DNA from: Cyanobacteria bacterium UBA9971
GTDB lineage: Bacteria; Cyanobacteriota; Vampirovibrionia; Gastranaerophilales; UBA9971
NCBI GenBank assembly: GCA_003499955.1
Contig: DNRP01000049.1
Span: forward strand, 7,069-12,968
Direction of reading: 5' to 3'
Length of the DNA stretch: 5,900 bases
In this document: piece after piece, positions 1 to 5,009 of the stretch
How the letters are laid out: each line of letters opens with the position of its first letter
How positions within the stretch are numbered: the stretch's first letter is position 1
Notes under the pieces: generated by a model
What the model saw: only the letters and a program-made list of their open reading frames with translations
Told to the model about the DNA's origin: nothing
Databases searched by the model: none
Position numbers and translations under genes: made by a program

Positions 1-1338
1 AGTTTGGGTGTTGTTTTCAGCTTCTTGATTTCCAACAAACAAACTGTCGGTTATGTTAGTGTATAAATACTTAAAATCCGGTTTAAGGTTTGAAAGAGTC
101 GTTGTTTTTAAATCAGGCAAAGACTTGTCGCCATAATTTGTTAAACACATGTAATGATAATACTGCTCCGAGTATAAAAGTTTTCTTGATACAGGGAAAA
201 TTCTTTCTTCAAGTTTTTTTGAAATTTGTTCGGAATATATTTCATAAAGATATCTGTGTATTTGCTTTTTTTCATCAGGCGAAATACTTGAATAAACAGT
301 ATTTTTTAACAAGCTTTTTATATAAAATCCATCCCTGTTGTGAGTTAACAGCATTTTAGAAGTCAAATAATTTATTTTATCTCGTATTTCAGAAGTAAAA
401 TTCAATTTTTCTAACGTTTCAAAAGTCACAGAATGTCTTATAGCTGTAAAAAAGCAGGTCGTTTTTAAAAATTCATCGGGAATAGATTTATAAATCTTTT
501 GATACACAAACTCTTCAAAACTTTTTTGATCTTTTGCGTAATATTCCTGTAATAAATCAAAAGAAGATATGTTTAAAGTATTAACAGCATTTGAAAACCA
601 TAAAAGATTTTCGGGATAGCCTCTTGTAACTTGAAAAATTTGTTGCAAACCGCTTTCTGTTTCTATTAACTCATTATTTTTAAGTATTTTATAGGCTTCT
701 GATTCATCAAGCCCGCTAAGTCTGATTTCAAAAGGATCAGTTTTTAAAGATGAAAAACTGATTTTTCTACCGGATATAATGATTTTTATTTCCGGAATAG
801 ATGACAGAAATTCTAAAAAATGGGTTAATTCTTTTTGTTCTTCGTTAGGATTAGTCAGATTTTCAAATCCGTCAATCATAATTAACAAAGGGATATTTAT
901 GGTTTTGATAAAATTCATCAGCCTCTCATCAATGGACTGGCTGTTTGAAATTTTGAAAGCCCTTTTGTATTCGGGATTTTTTATTGCTATTTTCTTTAAA
1001 TAATTGAATAAAGACAGGATAATATCATCCAGGTGAGTAACAGGCGAGCATTCATGGTAAAAATTAAGTATATTTTCTTCAAGCGCGTAAATTAAAGTGT
1101 TTATAAATTCTGTTTTTCCTGTTCCCTGAAATCCGTTTAAGAAAAACAGCTTTTGTTCATCAGAATTAAGTGCCTGGCAGGTTTCTTTCAAATATTCGTT
1201 TCTGTTTACAAGGTTATACAAAGTTCCTTGCGGCATATCGTTTTTAAAAACAGTTTTAGCTTCTTCAATAGTGCTTATTGGAGAAGTTATCGCTTTTATG
1301 AAACTTTCTTTTATAAAAATTGTATTATTTTTATTCAT
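1..1338 (-). CDS. STAND-like P-loop ATPase, MalT/NB-ARC style, C-terminus off window (partial)
   Basis: The minus-strand frame is open from an ATG at 1338 to base 1, giving 446 residues with no stop, so the C-terminal part is missing. An in-frame TAA lies 30 bases upstream of the ATG, and no other ATG, GTG or TTG lies between, which fixes the start. Visible motifs are Walker A GFQGTGKT (69-76), a hydrophobic strand ending in Walker B MIDGFE (D156), a strand IIISGR (186-191) like the arginine-bearing sensor of STAND ATPases, and GYP (240-242), which matches their GxP motif. Residues about 284-370 look like a winged helix running into a helical segment. In STAND proteins ATP binding switches a signalling oligomer, and the C-terminus usually carries TPR or other sensor repeats; here that is inference. 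No signal peptide or membrane segment is seen, so it is probably cytoplasmic. It follows the hybrid kinase gene on the same strand after 113 bases. An ORC/AAA_16-type ATPase is an alternative. The P-loop assignment is firm, the STAND subclass moderate, the function unknown. Confidence 0.82.
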   Translation of the reverse strand, partial: MNKNNTIFIKESFIKAITSPISTIEEAKTVFKNDMPQGTLYNLVNRNEYLKETCQALNSDEQKLFFLNGFQGTGKTEFINTLIYALEENILNFYHECSPVTHLDDIILSLFNYLKKIAIKNPEYKRAFKISNSQSIDERLMNFIKTINIPLLIMIDGFENLTNPNEEQKELTHFLEFLSSIPEIKIIISGRKISFSSLKTDPFEIRLSGLDESEAYKILKNNELIETESGLQQIFQVTRGYPENLLWFSNAVNTLNISSFDLLQEYYAKDQKSFEEFVYQKIYKSIPDEFLKTTCFFTAIRHSVTFETLEKLNFTSEIRDKINYLTSKMLLTHNRDGFYIKSLLKNTVYSSISPDEKKQIHRYLYEIYSEQISKKLEERIFPVSRKLLYSEQYYHYMCLTNYGDKSLPDLKTTTLSNLKPDFKYLYTNITDSLFVGNQEAENNTQT

Positions 1339-1377
1339 GTTTTTTATTTTATCCCATGTTTTATTTTAGGGATATAT

Positions 1378-1393
1378 ACTTTTTTAAAAAAGT
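1378..1393. repeat. 16-base perfect palindrome upstream of the ATPase gene
   Basis: ACTTTTTTAAAAAAGT is a perfect 16-base palindrome. It lies about 40 bases upstream of the ATPase start codon, in the 113-base spacer after the kinase gene. It could be an operator, or a weak bidirectional hairpin. It consists almost wholly of T and A runs in an AT-rich spacer, so chance is a real alternative. No convincing -35/-10 pair or GC-rich terminator is visible in this spacer. Confidence 0.3.
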
Positions 1394-1451
1394 TTTCGAT
1401 AATTTTGTGAAATTTAATAATAACAAGCATTGACAGCGGCAGCAAAGCGGT

Positions 1452-3443
1452 TTAATTTATAGGCAGTTTTATTGTAAAGACGCTTCCGCTGCCTTCTTCG
1501 CTTATTACAGAGATAGTTCCGTTATGGCTTTCAATAATTTGTTTTGAAAGATAAAGCCCCAAGCCCGTTCCTACCTGCCTGAATTTCTTGGCGAAACTTT
1601 GATATTTATTAAATAAAGTTGATATTTCCTCTTGAGAAATCCCTTTTCCGTTATCAATAAAGGAAATTATAACCATATCATTCTTAAGTCTTGAAGAAAT
1701 AATTATTTGACCGTATTCTCCCGTATAATTTACGGCGTTTGAAAGCAAGTTAATTATTACACGTTTTATTTCCAGACTGTCTGCAAATAAATCCAGAGTT
1801 TCTTTTTCAAAATCAAAGTTTATTGTTTGTTTTTTGTCATTAGCAAGGTATTTTAACTGGTCATAACAATTTTTTATTAAATCATTAATATTAAAATAAT
1901 GTTTCTGGATATTTACGCTTTTATTTTCGTATCTGTAAGTAGCAAGAAGATTATCCACCATGCCAAACATATATTTATTTGAATTAAGGGTTTCTTCAAT
2001 AATATCTTTCTGGCTGTCATTTACTTTTCCGAACTTTTCGTTAACAAGCATTTCTAAGGCTCTCATTTGAGCGCGAACAGGTGTTTTTAAATCATGTGTA
2101 AGTGTTGCTACAAAAGTTTCTTTTTGTTGTTCAATTTCTTTATGAGCGGTCACATCTCTGAGAATTAAAACATAACCTTCAATTTTATTTAAAGATGGAT
2201 TTATTTCCGAGCAGCTTATTTCAAGAAATCTTATTTCCTTTTTATTATTACCTGTATTTATTTCAAGACAAAAATCCATGTATTTGTCCCCGTTTTTCAA
2301 ACATTGTTTTATAGGATAAAAATCTTTGTCATGTCCGGCTATACAACAAAAATCATTATTAATTATTTTTTCTTTAGGCAAATCCAGCCATTTTGAGAAT
2401 AATTCGTTACATGAAATTATTTCAAAAGAAGAGTTTAAAATTACGATTCCGTCTGCCGAAAACTTAAAAACAAGGTCAAGGATTTCTTTTTCAGCTTTTA
2501 ATTCATCCTGAAGGTCTTTAATTTTTAGTATGCTCAATATTCTGGCTTTTAATTCTTCTATTTTAAAAGGTTTTGTGATGTATTCATAAGACCCTAAATC
2601 AAATCCTTTAACTATATTACTGGTTTGATCAAGCGCGCTGACAAAAATAACAGGAATATCTTTTGTGGAGGTTTTTGACTTAAGTTGTTTAATAACGTCA
2701 AAACCGCTCATTTTTGGCATCATTACGTCAAGAAGAATTAAATCAAACTTTTCCTGTTCGACTAAATCAAGCGCTTGCTTGCCGCTATGAGTGACAACAG
2801 AAGTTTGACCGATTTGTTCGAGAGTTTCTTTTAAAATTTCCGTGTTCATCGGGTTGTCGTCAATTATTAATACTTTATGACATTTATAATTTGTTTCTTT
2901 TTTCTTGTCACTTTGAACTTGCGGATTGTGAGCCGAGACTGAAGGTAAAGGGGAAGCTTCATCGTCCTGCAATGCCGTTACTTGCGAGCAACCAATGGGA
3001 TTTATTGTCTGTGATTTTTCAATTGAAGACTTTAAACTTTGTTTGACAGATGCTGAACTTGTTTCAGTATGACAGCCGTCATGATTTAAAAAAGATTCGA
3101 TATTATTAATAAATACAGAAACTTCTATGGGTTTTGAGATAAATCCGCAACAACCTGCATCAAATGCGTTTTCTTTGTCGCTTTGCATTACTCTTGCCGT
3201 AAATGCAATAACAGGAATATTTTTTGTTAAAGTGTCTTCTTTTAAAATTTTTGTTGCGGTTAAACCGTCCATGCCGGGAAGATTTAAATCCATAAGAATT
3301 AAATCCGGTTTTTTTATTTTAGCAAGTTTTATTCCATCGGCGGCATTTTCTGTTTTTATGGCGGAATGACCGGCGTTTTCTAACAATTCACCAGCCATTT
3401 CCATATTCATGATATTGTCTTCAATGATTAATATATTTGCCAT
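1452..3443 (-). CDS. Hybrid sensor histidine kinase: REC-REC-PAS-HisKA-HATPase
   Basis: This is a complete 663-residue protein. Receiver 1 (about 1-119) has acid pair E8/D9, phospho-acceptor D52, T82 and K104. A Ser/Pro/Gln-rich linker (about 120-188) leads to receiver 2 (about 189-308), with D195/D196, D239, S269 and K291. A charged helix and a PAS domain (about 318-435) follow, then HisKA with H450 in HDLKTP, and a HATPase domain with N-box N565/N569, G1 DNGKGI (597-602) and G2 GTGLGL (625-630). By family knowledge it should autophosphorylate on H450 and pass phosphate to aspartates in its own or partner receivers. No signal peptide or membrane segment is seen, so it is probably cytosolic. 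It has no DNA-binding or enzymatic output domain. Receivers in front of the kinase core reverse the usual hybrid order. The start is the ATG directly before the first receiver strand; AAGGA lies 14 bases upstream, rather far for a ribosome site. The signal and the target are unknown. Confidence 0.95.
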   Translation of the reverse strand: MANILIIEDNIMNMEMAGELLENAGHSAIKTENAADGIKLAKIKKPDLILMDLNLPGMDGLTATKILKEDTLTKNIPVIAFTARVMQSDKENAFDAGCCGFISKPIEVSVFINNIESFLNHDGCHTETSSASVKQSLKSSIEKSQTINPIGCSQVTALQDDEASPLPSVSAHNPQVQSDKKKETNYKCHKVLIIDDNPMNTEILKETLEQIGQTSVVTHSGKQALDLVEQEKFDLILLDVMMPKMSGFDVIKQLKSKTSTKDIPVIFVSALDQTSNIVKGFDLGSYEYITKPFKIEELKARILSILKIKDLQDELKAEKEILDLVFKFSADGIVILNSSFEIISCNELFSKWLDLPKEKIINNDFCCIAGHDKDFYPIKQCLKNGDKYMDFCLEINTGNNKKEIRFLEISCSEINPSLNKIEGYVLILRDVTAHKEIEQQKETFVATLTHDLKTPVRAQMRALEMLVNEKFGKVNDSQKDIIEETLNSNKYMFGMVDNLLATYRYENKSVNIQKHYFNINDLIKNCYDQLKYLANDKKQTINFDFEKETLDLFADSLEIKRVIINLLSNAVNYTGEYGQIIISSRLKNDMVIISFIDNGKGISQEEISTLFNKYQSFAKKFRQVGTGLGLYLSKQIIESHNGTISVISEEGSGSVFTIKLPIN

Positions 3444-3457
3444 TGATAGTTTTTATA

Positions 3458-3462
3458 TCCTT
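3458..3462 (-). promoter_or_regulatory. Possible distant ribosome site of the hybrid kinase gene
   Basis: AAGGA on the minus strand lies 14 bases before the kinase ATG at 3443. The sequence matches a Shine-Dalgarno core but the spacing is longer than usual. The start is supported mainly by the protein, since the first receiver strand begins at residue 3. Confidence 0.4.
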
Positions 3463-3503
3463 AATATTTTTATTTAAAATCAAATTTCAATTTAATATTT
3501 TAA

Positions 3504-3538
3504 TATAAAAATATCATAGAGTATAAAAATATTATAGA
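3504..3538 (-). repeat. Two 17-base direct repeats, 18-base period, before the kinase gene
   Basis: On the minus strand TCTATAATATTTTTATA (3538 to 3522) and TCTATGATATTTTTATA (3520 to 3504) match at 16 of 17 positions with one base between them. They lie about 60-95 bases upstream of the kinase ATG in a 108-base AT-only spacer. Each copy holds a -10-like hexamer (TATAAT at 3536-3531, TATGAT at 3518-3513), and TATACT (3525-3520) spans the junction. No good -35 match is seen at 17 bases upstream. A duplicated promoter core or paired regulator-binding sites would fit, but AT-rich spacers produce such patterns by drift. Confidence 0.5.
3513..3536 (-). promoter_or_regulatory. Candidate promoter region of the hybrid kinase gene
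   Basis: Three overlapping -10-like hexamers (TATAAT, TATACT, TATGAT) occur in the AT-rich spacer before the kinase gene. None has a recognisable TTGACA-like -35 at the usual distance, and such hexamers are common by chance at this base composition. The position, between a complete upstream gene and the kinase, is where a separate promoter is expected. Confidence 0.3.
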
Positions 3539-3551
3539 TTAATAAAAGAGT

Positions 3552-4196
3552 TTATTTTTTAATATCAAGATTTAATTTTGGCAAATTAGAACTCCAATTA
3601 TTGAATTTTTCCAAACCAGGATTTGGTTTAGCAGCTTTTGGATCTTTAATTAAATCATGTTTAATTAAAAATTTGTTTACTTTATCAGCTAAAGGAGTTG
3701 CAATAACAGGAGCTAAATAACGGAATGCAAAAGTAAATGCTACTAATGGAATTAATGAATGCTTCAATGCGCCTTTTAAATCTTTTATTCTTTCATTCGG
3801 AACTTCTTGTTTTTCAAGAACTTTTTCAAATCTTGGAACAAAGTGTTCATTAAATTTGTTCATTGCAGCAGCAACATAATAACCTGCTCCTGTTCCAAAA
3901 GCTCCGCAGAAAATATTATTTATAAATAAAGGGGTTTTTCTCTCTTTCGGAATATCTTTATTATTAAGTATACTTTGAGCGTAAAACCCTGTTACCCAAA
4001 GACCCAATATACCCGGAAGATGGCTTTTAAGTTTATTTAATTTAGGAAGTGTCAATTCCTTTTCTTTAAGAGAACTAAATGCTCCTTCAGATAGTTTTTG
4101 TTCAAGGTTACGCACTATTTTGGTTTTTTCAATAGGTATAATAACAGAACCTATGACTCTATTTGAAAAGTCTGCCGCTTTTGTTATTAGGCTCAT
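3552..4196 (-). CDS. Small membrane protein of unknown function, second gene of a coupled pair
   Basis: This 214-residue protein is not one I can assign to a named family. Hydrophobic segments are visible at about 60-77, 89-112 and 146-170. A basic patch with PKERK (83-87) separates the first two. A charged helix (about 115-145) separates the second and third, and the third contains LAPVIATPL (161-169) followed by KFL. The N-terminus is amphipathic without a signal-peptide cleavage site, and the tail (about 184-214) is rich in lysine, proline and asparagine. This suggests an inner-membrane protein with two or three spans. The ATG lies one base after the stop of the upstream gene, and AAGGTG (4206-4201) at the end of that gene is at good ribosome-site spacing, so translation of the two is probably coupled. 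The layout resembles both neighbouring membrane proteins upstream. I have no basis for a biochemical role. Confidence 0.82.
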   Translation of the reverse strand: MSLITKAADFSNRVIGSVIIPIEKTKIVRNLEQKLSEGAFSSLKEKELTLPKLNKLKSHLPGILGLWVTGFYAQSILNNKDIPKERKTPLFINNIFCGAFGTGAGYYVAAAMNKFNEHFVPRFEKVLEKQEVPNERIKDLKGALKHSLIPLVAFTFAFRYLAPVIATPLADKVNKFLIKHDLIKDPKAAKPNPGLEKFNNWSSNLPKLNLDIKK

Positions 4197-4197
4197 A

Positions 4198-4869
4198 TTA
4201 CACCTTGCCTTTCTTTTCTTGATTCAGTTCAGGCTTTGGTGCCGAAGGTGCCGGTGTTTTTTTATCTTTTTTATCAAGAAATTTATGCACAATAGGCGGA
4301 ACCATTGCAAATAATGCCATTGCTTCTAAAGGAGCAACAATAAATTTGCTGGCATAAGTAGTTAAATATTCAATAACTTTATATCTGGCTGAGCCTACCT
4401 CAGGAAAACCTGTTTTTATTAAAAGATTATCCTTTGCTAATTTTCCAAGATTTTTTGTTGCCGCCGCAATAGGTATAAAAACAGCTGCTGTAAAAGCAAA
4501 TCCTACTATTCCTGTTGCAATGGATTTTGCAGCAGCATATTTTCGGTCATCTTTAGGTGGACCGGGAACAACCATTATGCTTGCAGGTCTTAAAGTTGTA
4601 GCAAGCCCAAGTGCAACCCCTGCTTCCAATAAAGCCGCATTTTCTACCGCTGTATCAATTATTTTTTTTGCAAAATTACCCGCAAACCATTTTTCAGGAA
4701 TTTTATCTGATAATTTTTGCCACCACTTATCAGGAATTTTGTTCATTAATTTTTTAGGACCCAAAGCAGCTAAAGGATTACCCGAAAAGCTAATTTTGTT
4801 GTTCCTCAAAGACCTGGAATTGTTTGTTAGTAAATTATTACTAACACCTTTGTTAAGGTTAATTTCCAT
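4198..4869 (-). CDS. Membrane protein of unknown function with N-terminal ISFSG motif, first gene of a coupled pair
   Basis: The protein has 223 residues from ATG 4869; a GTG directly before it (4872) would give 224. I do not recognise a named family. In order it has an Asn-rich N-terminus with ISFSG (26-30), a 12-residue near-repeat KIPDKWW/KIPEKWF (44-50 and 56-62), a hydrophobic helix (about 77-93), a charged loop PPKDDRK (104-110), a long hydrophobic segment (about 116-138), another (about 172-193, containing VAPLEA), and a Lys/Pro-rich tail (195-223). This predicts a membrane protein with two or three spans and soluble ends. AAGGGGA (4891-4885) is the likely ribosome site, 15 bases from the ATG, which is long. 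A six-codon frame starting at 4879 sits at better spacing. The gene is followed after one base by the 4196-3552 gene, with which it shares its layout. Function unknown. Confidence 0.82.
   Translation of the reverse strand: MEINLNKGVSNNLLTNNSRSLRNNKISFSGNPLAALGPKKLMNKIPDKWWQKLSDKIPEKWFAGNFAKKIIDTAVENAALLEAGVALGLATTLRPASIMVVPGPPKDDRKYAAAKSIATGIVGFAFTAAVFIPIAAATKNLGKLAKDNLLIKTGFPEVGSARYKVIEYLTTYASKFIVAPLEAMALFAMVPPIVHKFLDKKDKKTPAPSAPKPELNQEKKGKV
4201..4206 (-). promoter_or_regulatory. Ribosome site inside the upstream gene, coupling the gene pair
   Basis: AAGGTG on the minus strand sits in the last codons of the 4869-4198 gene and ends four bases before the ATG at 4196. The upstream TAA lies between the two. 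A ribosome terminating at 4198 would be within one base of the next start, the usual sign of translational coupling. Confidence 0.75.
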
Positions 4870-4879
4870 CACATACCAT
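4859..4879 (-). other. Possible six-codon leader frame overlapping the start of the ISFSG gene
   Basis: ATG at 4879 opens a six-codon frame (MVCDGN) ending at TAA 4861-4859, overlapping the first codons of the 4869 gene in another phase. The AAGGGGA ribosome site ends five bases upstream of this ATG, whereas the true gene start is 15 bases away. It may be a coupling leader, or simply a chance ATG. The frame is too short to judge by coding statistics. Confidence 0.25.
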
Positions 4880-4884
4880 CACTT

Positions 4885-4891
4885 TCCCCTT
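4885..4891 (-). promoter_or_regulatory. Strong ribosome site before the ISFSG membrane protein gene
   Basis: AAGGGGA on the minus strand closely matches a Shine-Dalgarno sequence and stands out in the AT-rich spacer. Three start-like codons follow: ATG 4879 (other frame), GTG 4872 and ATG 4869 (both in the gene frame). This makes the exact start ambiguous by one codon. Confidence 0.65.
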
Positions 4892-4892
4892 G

Positions 4893-4910
4893 AGTAATTT
4901 ATTAATTACT
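4893..4910 (-). repeat. Inverted repeat directly upstream of the ribosome site
   Basis: AGTAATT and AATTACT are perfect 7-base arms around a 4-base loop, ending two bases before the AAGGGGA ribosome site on the minus strand. It could be a small 5' leader hairpin affecting ribosome access or mRNA stability, or an operator dyad. The arms have only one GC pair each, so an RNA hairpin would be weak. Confidence 0.4.
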
Positions 4911-4961
4911 TACACATGCTATAAAAACCCTGAATAAAAAAATTAACATGTAAAACACTCT

Positions 4962-4974
4962 ATTTGATACAAAT
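4962..4974. repeat. Short dyad ATTTG-ATA-CAAAT in the spacer
   Basis: ATTTG and CAAAT are 5-base inverted arms around ATA, midway between the partial membrane protein gene and the ISFSG gene. The form fits a small operator, but the arms are short and nothing else supports the call. Confidence 0.25.
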
Positions 4975-4989
4975 TGTTACGTCGAGGCT

Positions 4990-5009
4990 TTGTCTCCTTT
5001 CAAAGACAA
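4990..5009 (-). repeat. Hairpin directly after the stop of the partial membrane protein gene
   Basis: On the minus strand TTGTCT and AGACAA form a 6-base stem with an 8-base loop directly after the TAA at 5012-5010. No U-run follows, so it is not a typical intrinsic terminator. It may protect the 3' end or be incidental. Read-through into the next gene is therefore possible. Confidence 0.35.

Noticed and set aside
90..1410. Several short plus-strand open frames (about 74-89 codons)
   Set aside because: Most of this span is the coding strand complement of the STAND-like ATPase, which has Walker A and B motifs. The plus-strand frames are Phe/Ile-rich shadows.
1395..1451. Possible intrinsic terminator after the kinase gene
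   Set aside because: The slightly GC-richer stretch near 1436-1450 gives no clean stem, and no U-run follows in the minus direction.
3444..3551. Hairpin of ATATTTT/AAAATAT type as a terminator
   Set aside because: The arms are pure A/T and occur in an A/T-only spacer, so an inverted match of this length is expected by chance and would be unstable.
4520..4897. Plus-strand open frame of about 125 codons
   Set aside because: It lies opposite the ISFSG membrane protein gene, whose own frame has a ribosome site, coupling to the next gene and a coherent membrane-protein pattern. The plus-strand frame looks like a shadow.
4981..5009. GACAAAGCC-like string resembling part of a cyclic di-GMP (GEMM) riboswitch
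   Set aside because: The string follows a gene end, but the second stem and the preceding GCAAA part of the motif are missing, and no expression platform is seen.
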